Source: Clostridia bacterium | GTDB taxonomy: Bacteria > Bacillota_A > Clostridia > Oscillospirales > Acutalibacteraceae | NCBI GenBank assembly: GCA_024699005.1 | Contig: JAILQN010000276.1 | Coordinates: 1 to 8,198 of the forward strand | DNA length: 8,198 nt | Reading direction: 5' to 3' | Shown: one piece after another, positions 1 to 5,229 of the stretch | How the letters are laid out: the number at the start of each line of letters is the position of its first letter | Position numbering within the stretch: the first letter of the stretch is position 1 | The notes under the pieces: model-generated | Told to the model about the DNA's origin: nothing | Seen by the model: the letters and a program-made list of their open reading frames with translations, nothing else | The model's database searches: none | Made by a program: the position numbers and the translations under genes

Positions 1-1
1 C

Positions 2-61
2 TTCTGTTACGGCTTGATTCGCTTTACGCCGAAACCCGAAAAACAGGGACTTTCTGTCTAA
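2..61 (+). pseudogene. possible C-terminal tail of an upstream gene
   Basis: One frame is open from the window edge to a TAA at 59-61 and reads FCYGLIRFTPKPEKQGLSV. Nineteen codons cannot identify a family. It may be the end of a real gene running in from the left or chance. Nothing from here to 127 looks like another gene, and no terminator hairpin follows. Confidence 0.2.
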
Positions 62-127
62 AAATTAATATTGTTGATTTCCTCGGATTATTCTGGGGAT
101 GTTTTTCTGTCCGAATGATAATTGTGA

Positions 128-1063
128 GGTGTTGCCATAAATTTCCCTGCTCCGCTGCTGTTCTTCTCGCTGGCGACCTTTGCATGCACCGTGGGCATTG
201 CGGGGAACATCGCCATGGCGGTCAACTGCAAGGAGCGCAACATGCTGCAGCCCAAGCCCGCGCCAATCCAGAAGACCCTGTTCTATATCCTGAAAAACAA
301 ATACGCAATGCGCAACTTCGCGGCGGGCTTCGCCACCAGCTGGTGGAGCTCCGGCGGCTATTCCTGGGACGTGGTGACCCAGCAGGAGATCTTCGGCGGT
401 TCCATTCCGTCCTTTATTTCCTATCTGCCTTACAACGTTTTCAATATCGTCAGCGTCACCTTTATCCCGAAATTCCAGAGGTTCTTCAAAAACAACCGGA
501 CCGCGCTCATCACCCTGCGTTTCTGGGATCTTCTGTGCCAGATCGGCATGGCGACTCTCGGCTGGTTCTTCGTGGACAGGCGGCTGATCGTCTGCATCAT
601 ATATGCGGTGTTCTACGGCATCAACGCCCTGAACAACGGTCCTGCCAATGTGTTCGAGGCGGAGGTGGGGCGCGAGATCTCCGATTATACGGAATACGTC
701 ACGGGCGAGAGGCCCGACGGCACCTTCGGGCTGCTGACGGAGCTTATCACCAAGATCACAGCGCCGCTCAACTCCATGCTCACCATCTTCCTGTTCAAGT
801 GGTCGGGCTATGATTCCACGATCACAATGCTGCCCTGGTCTCAGGGGAGCAAAACGGTCTATCAGCGGGTGTGGTTCCTGTTCACCGGGATCAATATAAT
901 ACCGACGCTGGTGCATATCATACCGTATTTCTTCTACGACCTTGTGGGGGAGAAACGCGAAAATATGTATATCGCCCTGAACGAGCGCCGCGCGCTGCTT
1001 GCGAAGGAACAGCAGTACGCCGCGCTGGAGGAGATCATCAGCGCTATGGAAACAGAAGAATAG
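128..1063 (+). pseudogene. GPH/MFS-type sugar:cation symporter, 5'-truncated
   Basis: This is the C-terminal part (about 311 codons) of a Major Facilitator protein resembling the glycoside-pentoside-hexuronide:cation symporter group, which imports sugars or uronides with Na+ or H+. Family members usually have about 450-550 residues, so the first several membrane helices are missing. The frame is open from just after a TGA at 125-127 and is already transporter-like (FPAPLLFFSLATFACTVGIAGN, a membrane helix). A polar loop (CKERNMLQPKPAP) follows, then a stretch rich in Trp, Gly and Ser, then several more hydrophobic helices and a charged cytoplasmic tail ending SAMETEE. A GTG at 191 could start a 290-residue product, but it lies inside a helix and has no ribosome site, so I do not treat it as a true start. 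The break lies near 128-145, and the DNA before it is more AT-rich. The assignment to GPH is by resemblance; the substrate is unknown. Confidence 0.7.
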
Positions 1064-1065
1064 TA

Positions 1066-1099
1066 GGGACAGTAAAAAGACTGCGTTTTTTACAGCCCC
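1066..1099. repeat. 34-bp imperfect palindrome resembling an IS end
   Basis: Right behind the transporter stop, GGGACAGTAAAAA (1066-1078) pairs with 1087-1099 around a 7-nt loop, with two mismatches in 13 bp. Its right arm, TTTTTTACAGCCCC (1086-1099), is the exact reverse complement of the left end of the IS at 4170-4183. It may be a solo or collapsed IS end, or simply serve as a terminator-like hairpin of the transporter. It directly abuts the GTGAAGT module array. Confidence 0.5.
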
Positions 1100-1100
1100 G

Positions 1101-1236
1101 GTTAAGTTTGCCGGTGGCAAGTGAAGTTTTCCTTGAAAGTGAAGTTCATTGCATGAGTGAAGTTTCACCTGACGGTGAAGTAAGGCAAACTTTACTTCAC
1201 TTTTCACCCCACGGTGAAAAACTTCACTGTGAACTT
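1101..1236. repeat. GTGAAGT modular hairpin element, copy 1
   Basis: This is a tandem array of short modules, each a GTGAAGT heptamer followed by a mini-palindrome. Unit 1101-1120 is a degenerate 20-mer (GTTAAGT + TTGCC-GGT-GGCAA). Units 1121-1138, 1139-1156 and 1157-1174 are exactly 18 bp; for example 1139-1156 has TCAT-TGC-ATGA. The centre at 1175-1200 is a hairpin (GTGAAGTAA ... TTACTTCAC), after which modules continue in inverted orientation to 1236. The whole therefore folds into one long nested stem with small side hairpins. Positions 1139-1236 are base-for-base the same as 4833-4930. The element sits between the transporter 3' end and the dockerin remnant, where a gene 5' end should be. 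I recognise no transposase or known RNA family in it. Confidence 0.85.
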
Positions 1237-1563
1237 CTGTATATCGACCAGAAGACGGCTGAGGGAGATACAGTGGAATTCACCTACAGCGCGGAGGCGG
1301 GAACGGAGCTGTTCTTCGGTGAATTTGCCGGCGAAGAGCCCGCGGACGATTATACCCCCGGCGACGTGAACGGCGACGGCGACGTCCTCGCGAACGACGC
1401 CCGCCTCGCTCTGCGCGCCTCGGCGCAGCTTGAGACGCTTGAGGGCAGCGCGTTTCTCGCGGCTGACGTCAATGAGGACGGCAAAATCCTTGCCGACGAC
1501 GCGAGGCAGATACTCCGGTTCTCCGCGCATCTGGTGACGGAATTTGTTAAAAAGACAGTTTAA
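1237..1563 (+). pseudogene. dockerin type I domain, C-terminal remnant of an extracellular protein
   Basis: The 108 codons left of the gene carry a dockerin, the small Ca2+-binding module that plugs secreted proteins into a cohesin. The fragment has a beta-rich linker (residues 1-40, VEFTYSAEAGTELFFGEF) and then two EF-hand-like calcium loops. Loop 1, at 43-54, is DVNGDGDVLAND followed by ARLALR; loop 2, at 77-88, is DVNEDGKILADD followed by ARQILR. The 1, 3, 5 and 12 positions of each loop are Asp/Asn/Asp/Asp, as in functional dockerins. Everything upstream, including the signal peptide and catalytic or adhesin part, is gone and is replaced by the GTGAAGT element. The frame happens to stay open through that element back to 871, with an ATG at 1153, but no secretion signal would result, so this is most likely a dead fragment. 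Confidence 0.75.
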
Positions 1564-1570
1564 GGGATTA

Positions 1571-1579
1571 ATATGACCG
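1571..1579 (+). repeat. left 9-bp direct repeat, putative target-site duplication
   Basis: ATATGACCG occurs here and again at 1912-1920, exactly outside the inverted-repeat element at 1580-1911. A 9-bp duplication is a common transposition footprint. This is suggestive rather than proven. Confidence 0.4.
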
Positions 1580-1911
1580 CAGTGTTGCAGTTCAAGGAAT
1601 GATAAAAAGTGAAATCCGCTTCGCGGGTGAAATCGCTGCGCGGTGAAATCTGTTTTAAACGGGTGAAATCCGCCTGCGGCGGGTTATGGGTCGCATACGC
1701 GACGGGGTCTGTATATGACGCGATACAAAAAGCTTCAAAAACAATGATTTCCGCCGCGAAAGCCGAACGTCGCATAAAATATAAGACCCAACGCGGAGCG
1801 TTCCTCAACCCGCCGCAGGCGGATTTCACCGCGAAGCGATTTCACCCATCCCGGATGGATTTCACCCGCCGTCGGCGGATATCACTTAAACTCTTGAATT
1901 GACAGCTTTGG
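1580..1911. mobile_element. MITE-like element built of GTGAAAT hairpin modules
   Basis: This palindromic, probably non-coding element is about 332 bp long. The left arm (1609-1682) is four modules of 18, 16, 20 and 20 bp. Each is GTGAAAT followed by a mini-hairpin, for example CCGC-TTC-GCGG, CGC-TGC-GCG and CCGCC-TGC-GGCGG. The right arm (1810-1885) is four modules of 20, 16, 20 and 20 bp in inverted orientation; the innermost pair (1663-1682 and 1810-1829) is an exact inverted copy. Outside the arms, TTCAAG (1591-1596) and CTTGAA (1893-1898) continue the inverted repeat. The 127-bp core (1683-1809) is also partly self-complementary (TGGGTC near 1687, GACCCA near 1786). Both strands hold open frames of 90-97 codons through it, but these follow from stop-poor repeat modules and show no ribosome site or protein-like composition. 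Confidence 0.75.
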
Positions 1912-1920
1912 ATATGACCG
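1912..1920 (+). repeat. right 9-bp direct repeat, putative target-site duplication
   Basis: This is the second copy of ATATGACCG, identical to 1571-1579, in the same orientation and just beyond the right end of the GTGAAAT element. Confidence 0.4.
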
Positions 1921-1959
1921 GAGGGGTCGGGTCGCGCTCTCCGTAAAGATTTTTTGATG

Positions 1960-1998
1960 AATAAAAAAGATAAGAGCCGGGGCGCGCTGCCCCGGCTC
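1960..1998 (-). terminator. rho-independent terminator of the FAD oxidoreductase
   Basis: Read on the minus strand, a perfect 10-bp GC-rich stem (GAGCCGGGGC against GCCCCGGCTC, plus coordinates 1974-1983 and 1989-1998) with a 5-nt loop is followed by a T-rich run (plus 1960-1973). It lies 24 nt after the stop codon of the minus-strand gene. Confidence 0.85.
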
Positions 1999-2022
1999 CG
2001 ATACGTTTCTGCGGACGTCTCT

Positions 2023-2772
2023 TTATCTTCTGCCGAACAGGTGGGCGAAGAACCAGAGTATGCTGTGGAAGAAGCCCAGGATCTTTCCGAAGAAGCCCTC
2101 GTGCGGCTTGCCGCACCATTTGCAGAGGTCGCCGTCCTGCAGTTCGCCCTTCTCCGTCCGGTGTTTTGATTCGAAAGATCCTGGCAGAACGGCCCGGTCC
2201 GTATCGACGCCTGCCGCCTTGAACATGAGCGTGCAAGGCTGCGTTTTTCCGTCCGATTCGCGGCCTTTATAATACTTAACTCCCGCGAATGCCGCGACGT
2301 CCCCGTCGCCCGTACCGTCCACCGTGATTTTCGATAGAAAGCCCCTTCTGCCCGACTTGCTTTCCGTGACCACCCCGACAACACGGTCGCCTTCCGTTAC
2401 AACACCGCAGACGAAGGTGTACAGCAGAACGGTCACACCGGCGTCCCGGAGCATTTCGATCCAGACTGTTTTGAGGATCTCCGGATCGATCCACGGAACT
2501 ATCCTGCCGCGGTCATCGCCTTCACAGTAAGCGGCGCACCGGCTGAGGATCTCCGAATACAGCGGCGAACTTACCGTACCTGTCCAGTGGCTCATGAGCC
2601 CCGAGGTGGACATGCCGCTGACCGAATTATTCCACTCGATAATCAGGACCTTTGCTTCGAGCCTCCCGGCCATAACAGCGGCGGAAGCTCCGGCTGGCCC
2701 GGAACCGGCGACAATAACGTCGAATTCTCCTTCAACAGGCAATTGCCGGGCGGATTCGGTGTAATATTTCAT
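2023..2772 (-). CDS. truncated FAD-dependent oxidoreductase with Cys-pair/amphipathic-helix tail
   Basis: The body is the N-terminal half of an FAD-dependent oxidoreductase of the FAD_oxidored type. It has the Rossmann dinucleotide motif GSGPAGASAAVMAGR (residues 23-37), an acidic residue ending the second strand (E46), and a DGTGDGDVAAFAG flavin-binding motif (152-164) followed by KTQPCTLMFKAAGVD. Relatives have roughly 430-600 residues; this one has 249. After GELQ (209-212) the expected second half is replaced by a tail: CKWCGKPH (217-224), then an aromatic amphipathic helix GFFGKILGFFHSILWFFAHLFGRR (226-249). The frame is intact, with ribosome site GGGAG 6 nt before ATG, a promoter, and a strong terminator directly behind, so it may be expressed as a chimera rather than be a decayed gene. 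The substrate is unknown, and half an enzyme may lack activity. The tail also recalls small surface or membrane-association segments, but that is inference. Confidence 0.7.
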   Translation of the reverse strand: MKYYTESARQLPVEGEFDVIVAGSGPAGASAAVMAGRLEAKVLIIEWNNSVSGMSTSGLMSHWTGTVSSPLYSEILSRCAAYCEGDDRGRIVPWIDPEILKTVWIEMLRDAGVTVLLYTFVCGVVTEGDRVVGVVTESKSGRRGFLSKITVDGTGDGDVAAFAGVKYYKGRESDGKTQPCTLMFKAAGVDTDRAVLPGSFESKHRTEKGELQDGDLCKWCGKPHEGFFGKILGFFHSILWFFAHLFGRR

Positions 2773-2778
2773 ATTGAT

Positions 2779-2783
2779 CTCCC
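2779..2783 (-). promoter_or_regulatory. ribosome binding site of the FAD oxidoreductase
   Basis: GGGAG on the minus strand lies 6 nt before the ATG at 2772, which supports that start. Confidence 0.6.
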
Positions 2784-2861
2784 GTTTGTCAGTAGGACTG
2801 CTGTCTGCACGGATATTCCGGCGCCGTTTTAACGTCGGAAAAGAACCCCGGACTCTACGCG

Positions 2862-2889
2862 ATAATAAACCAATTTCATATTATCACAA
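2862..2889 (-). promoter_or_regulatory. sigma-A-type promoter for the FAD oxidoreductase
   Basis: On the minus strand, TTGTGA (plus 2884-2889) and TATTAT (plus 2862-2867) are spaced by 16 nt. This gives a leader of about 80 nt before the ATG at 2772. The call rests on pattern match only. The rest of the 2773-3191 intergenic region holds the divergent promoter at 3043 and nothing else I recognise. Confidence 0.5.
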
Positions 2890-3042
2890 CTGCCGGGGAA
2901 TGTACAGAGATTTATTACACTGACGGCCTTTTGTTCAGACTATCTTTTGATCTCATTACTTATAAACGTGAGTTTTCCACATATTGCAGACAGGACAACA
3001 GTGTTTACAGAAAAACCACTCGGCAGAATTTTATTTATCTGC

Positions 3043-3071
3043 TTGACTAAAAACTGAGAAAGAGTTATTAT
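3043..3071 (+). promoter_or_regulatory. sigma-A-type promoter for the esterase
   Basis: TTGACT (3043-3048) and TATTAT (3066-3071) are separated by the ideal 17 nt in an AT-rich stretch. The transcript would begin near 3078, with a leader of about 114 nt. Confidence 0.7.
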
Positions 3072-3077
3072 ATAGAT

Positions 3078-3125
3078 AAAGGATTATTGTTTATTAACTG
3101 TCTTTTTTTTTATCGATAATCCCTT
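3078..3125 (+). other. stem-loop at the very start of the esterase leader
   Basis: AAAGGATTAT (3078-3087) can pair with ATAATCCCTTT (3116-3126, one bulged C) around a loop containing a run of nine T. It would form the 5' end of the predicted transcript. It could stabilise the mRNA or have a regulatory role; it matches no riboswitch I know. Confidence 0.3.
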
Positions 3126-3181
3126 TACGCAACAGTCAAGGCAATTATCTGCCCGGCAAATTTAATTCAATTTCGGTCCAT

Positions 3182-3186
3182 GGAGG
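3182..3186 (+). promoter_or_regulatory. ribosome binding site that decides the esterase start
   Basis: GGAGG lies 5 nt before the ATG at 3192. An in-frame ATG at 3180 overlaps this site and would give MEEKM at the N-terminus. It cannot use it, so 3192 is the better start. Confidence 0.75.
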
Positions 3187-3191
3187 AAAAA

Positions 3192-4067
3192 ATGTTAAAC
3201 AAGATTTACGCATTTATAATGGCGATTATTGCCTTTTTCTCATCACTTTTCGGCATAGGAAACTATGGAAAAGTCAACACCTACTATGATGTCCCATACG
3301 GCAGCGGAGCCCGCGAAGTCTACGATCTGGTCATACCGAAGGGAGCTAAGGGCGAGACAAATCTTATTCTTCTGATACACGGCGGCGCCTGGATCGGAGG
3401 GGATAAGAAAGATTCCAGAGACTCGCTTGTCAGCCAGGCGGCAAACGGATACTGCGCAGCAGCTATTAATTATACTTTTATCTCGGACAAAACGGACATC
3501 AGCTTCATTCTGGACGAGATCACCATGGCGCTGAAAGCCATTAAAGGAAAAGGCAGTGAAATAGGGATTTCGATAAACAAAGCGATGCTTTACGGTCACT
3601 CCGCCGGCGGCAATCTTTCGCTTCTTTACGCCTATTCAAGAGCAGAAGAAGCGCCGGTAAAGCCCGTAGCAGTGTTCGGCATGAGCGCGCCGACCGATCT
3701 TACGGACGTTCAGTCGTATATTGACGGTGATTTTGAAGAAGATTCTGCATGCAGCCTGTTTTCCATGGCGTGCGGTTTCAGATTCACAAAAGAAAACCTT
3801 GAGGAAGCAAAACCTTATCTCGCAAAAGTTTCGCCGGTCACTTACGTCAGTTCTTCATGCGTTCCAACCGTCCTCGCTCACGGACAAAGAGATACAACTG
3901 TAAGTTTTTCACAGTCCGAAAAGCTCGACGCCCTGCTTACGCAGTACGGCGTAAAACACGAATTCGTTGTGTTCCCGAATTCCGGGCACGATCTTGCCGA
4001 TGATCCCGGGCAATCAGACCGGGTCTACAGTCTTATATCGGAATATGCAAATGAATATCTGAAATAA
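3192..4067 (+). CDS. alpha/beta-hydrolase esterase (BD-FAE / carboxylesterase type)
   Basis: This 291-residue serine hydrolase probably cleaves ester bonds, perhaps acetyl or feruloyl groups on plant polysaccharides. The oxyanion-hole motif HGGAW is at 63-67 and the nucleophile elbow GHSAGG at 135-140 with Ser137. The acid is Asp234 in HGQRD and the base His266 in SGHDL, so all three catalytic residues are present and correctly ordered. Length fits the family. Residues 4-21 (KIYAFIMAIIAFFSSLFG) form a hydrophobic or amphipathic helix not followed by a clear signal-peptidase site, so the protein may be anchored to the membrane. The same pattern occurs at the C-terminus of the divergent FAD oxidoreductase. 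The gene is more AT-rich than the eut genes and is probably transcribed alone from the promoter at 3043. No terminator is visible before the IS. Confidence 0.85.
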   Translation: MLNKIYAFIMAIIAFFSSLFGIGNYGKVNTYYDVPYGSGAREVYDLVIPKGAKGETNLILLIHGGAWIGGDKKDSRDSLVSQAANGYCAAAINYTFISDKTDISFILDEITMALKAIKGKGSEIGISINKAMLYGHSAGGNLSLLYAYSRAEEAPVKPVAVFGMSAPTDLTDVQSYIDGDFEEDSACSLFSMACGFRFTKENLEEAKPYLAKVSPVTYVSSSCVPTVLAHGQRDTTVSFSQSEKLDALLTQYGVKHEFVVFPNSGHDLADDPGQSDRVYSLISEYANEYLK

Positions 4068-4169
4068 TACTTCAGCAGTTTCGCTCCCATATGATCGATA
4101 CACACCTTGTCAGTTGTGCCTTTGACGCGCGAATTGCGCTGCCGCACATTTTGCGAATTCACATCAAAA

Positions 4170-4183
4170 GGGGCTGTAAAAAA
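4170..4183 (+). repeat. left terminal inverted repeat of IS1182-type element
   Basis: GGGGCTGTAAAAAA lies 80 nt upstream of the transposase start, as expected for an IS left end. Its exact reverse complement is found at 1086-1099. The matching right end of this IS copy has been lost with the 3' half of the transposase. Confidence 0.6.
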
Positions 4184-4202
4184 AGTCCGCCGAAAAAAAA
4201 CA

Positions 4203-4243
4203 ACTGCATTCTCACAGAAAAGAGTGGGAATGCAGTCATTTTT
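4203..4243 (+). terminator. terminator-like hairpin inside the IS left end
   Basis: ACTGCATTCTCAC (4203-4215) pairs with GTGGGAATGCAGT (4224-4236), 13 bp with one G-U, followed by CATTTTT. Such hairpins near IS ends stop outside transcription from reaching the transposase. That role is inferred from position. Confidence 0.5.
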
Positions 4244-4247
4244 GTGT

Positions 4248-4253
4248 TATAAT
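4248..4253 (+). promoter_or_regulatory. -10 box of the transposase promoter
   Basis: A consensus TATAAT lies 9 nt before the ATG, giving an almost leaderless transcript. No convincing -35 box precedes it and no ribosome site is visible. Confidence 0.35.
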
Positions 4254-4262
4254 TATGTTGCA

Positions 4263-4832
4263 ATGAAAACCATAACACAAGAGTATTTTAACACACACCA
4301 ATTAAAAACGCCACTGGAAATTTCAAAAATAATAGAAATTTCTGACCCGGTTTACACGTTCAGCGACGTCTTGAATCATATAGACCTGAAGAAGTATCTT
4401 GTGCAGGAAGGACACAAGAGATCAGGCCGCCCTGAATATGATCCGGAAAAGCTGCTTCGTATTATACTGTTTGCGTTCATGGAGAACGGATATGTATCCA
4501 TAAGACAGATAGAGAAACTATGCAAAACAGATATACGTTTTATGTGGCTGCTTGACGGCAGTCCGGCGCCGAGCTTCATGACGATAGATAATTACATGAA
4601 CCGGAAGCTGCTCACGACGATTGACAAGATCTTTCTGGAAATCAATAAGTATATATTCTCAGATGCGGAAATGGACCTGAATCACGTATATATCGACGGA
4701 ACGAAGATATCCGCAAACGCAAACAAATAAAGCTGGGTATGGAAAAAGAGCAGTGTAAGGTACCGTCAGAAAACCTTCTTAAAAGTCACATCTGTACTTG
4801 AAGAGATGAACGAGCTGATCGTTATCCACGGT
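4263..4832 (+). pseudogene. IS1182-family transposase, nonsense-mutated and 3'-truncated
   Basis: This is the N-terminal part of an IS1182-type transposase (DUF772-like domain, then the start of the DDE nuclease), which normally has about 450-550 residues. The segment reads FMENGYVSIRQIEKLCKTDIRF and later HVYIDGTKISANANK; the Asp of VYIDGTK should be the first catalytic residue. A TAA at 4728-4730 ends translation after 155 residues, but the same frame continues with SWVWKKSSVRYRQKTFLKVT and LEEMNELIVIHG, the expected family sequence. Family members usually have Tyr at the TAA position, so this is a single-base nonsense mutation (TAC or TAT to TAA). The frame then stops abruptly at 4832 where the GTGAAGT element begins; the remaining DDE residues are absent. 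An upstream in-frame ATG at 4107 lies outside the IS and is not the start. Confidence 0.85.
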
Positions 4833-4964
4833 GTGAAGTTCATTGCATGAGTGAAGTTTCACCTGACGGTGAAGTAAGGCAAACTTTACTTCACTTTTCA
4901 CCCCACGGTGAAAAACTTCACTGTGAACTTGTGAACAACTTCACTTTTTTATAAAAAACTTCAC
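4833..4964. repeat. GTGAAGT modular hairpin element, copy 2
   Basis: Positions 4833-4930 are identical to 1139-1236, in the same orientation. Unlike copy 1, this copy has no extra modules on its left, because it abuts the transposase fragment. It continues on the right with two more inverted modules: 4931-4944, and 4945-4964, whose reverse complement is GTGAAGT followed by a T-run/A-run palindrome. The two copies therefore share a core but differ in which outer modules are present. Confidence 0.85.
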
Positions 4965-4995
4965 CTTAACCGTCTATAAAAGAAATCAAAATATG

Positions 4996-5029
4996 AAGTC
5001 ACCCAAGCATCAACAGAATTGGGTGACTT
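4996..5029 (+). other. 11-bp perfect stem-loop
   Basis: AAGTCACCCAA (4996-5006) pairs perfectly with TTGGGTGACTT (5019-5029) around a 12-nt loop. No T-run follows, so it is not a standard terminator. It lies in the 4965-5085 stretch, which has no recognisable gene. One frame (4980-5186) is open and acidic, reading DFFDSHADEGAVPDFWSSEEFPT over 5037-5105, and may be a remnant of a lost gene. Confidence 0.4.
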
Positions 5030-5085
5030 ACTTGTTGACTTCTTTGACAGCCACGCGGACGAAGGAGCGGTTCCGGACTTCTGGT

Positions 5086-5116
5086 CGTCGGAAGAATTTC
5101 CGACGGCATTTTTTTT
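5086..5116 (+). terminator. rho-independent terminator upstream of the eut promoter
   Basis: CGTCGGAA (5086-5093) and TTCCGACG (5098-5105) form a perfect 8-bp stem with a 4-nt loop, followed by GCA and eight T. It insulates the eut operon from transcription coming from the left. The gene it originally served has been lost or reduced to a fragment. Confidence 0.85.
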
Positions 5117-5140
5117 GTTCGAAAAATCTATACAAAACTC

Positions 5141-5169
5141 TTGCTTTTATACACAACATATGTTAAAAT
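5141..5169 (+). promoter_or_regulatory. sigma-A-type promoter of the eutAB operon
   Basis: TTGCTT (5141-5146) and TAAAAT (5164-5169) are separated by 17 nt. Transcription would start near 5176, giving a short leader of about 60 nt. I see no cobalamin riboswitch and no pair of ANTAR-target hairpins in that leader, so the usual B12/ethanolamine antitermination control of eut genes is not visible here. Confidence 0.6.
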
Positions 5170-5223
5170 CAGAAGAAAAAAAATGAATTATCATCCCTTA
5201 TCTTGTATTTCTCCGGATTTCAG

Positions 5224-5229
5224 AAGGAG
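5224..5229 (+). promoter_or_regulatory. ribosome binding site of eutA
   Basis: AAGGAG lies 9 nt before an ATC codon at 5239, and 3 nt before an ACG at 5233. No ATG, GTG or TTG in the eutA frame is within reach. The strength of this site argues that translation starts here despite the odd codon. Confidence 0.65.

Noticed and set aside
65..1207. 380-codon open frame on the minus strand
   Set aside because: It is antisense to the transporter fragment and runs into the hairpin repeat; composition is rich in Arg, His and Gly with no domain features.
1101..1236. CRISPR array
   Set aside because: Units are 18-20 bp with no 25-40 bp unique spacers; the variable part is itself palindromic, the array reverses orientation halfway, and no cas genes are near.
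1560..1902. Small proteins of 89 and 97 residues encoded on both strands of the GTGAAAT element
   Set aside because: Both are made of the repeat modules (VKSA.., ADFT..) and are open because the modules lack stops. No ribosome sites are present, and the DNA palindrome explains the sequence better.
1954..2169. Short plus-strand frames across the FAD oxidoreductase and its terminator
   Set aside because: They are antisense to the better-supported minus-strand gene and read through its terminator stem.
4107..4262. N-terminal extension of the transposase from an upstream ATG
   Set aside because: It crosses the IS left end and its hairpin, so it starts outside the element; the family N-terminus fits ATG 4263.
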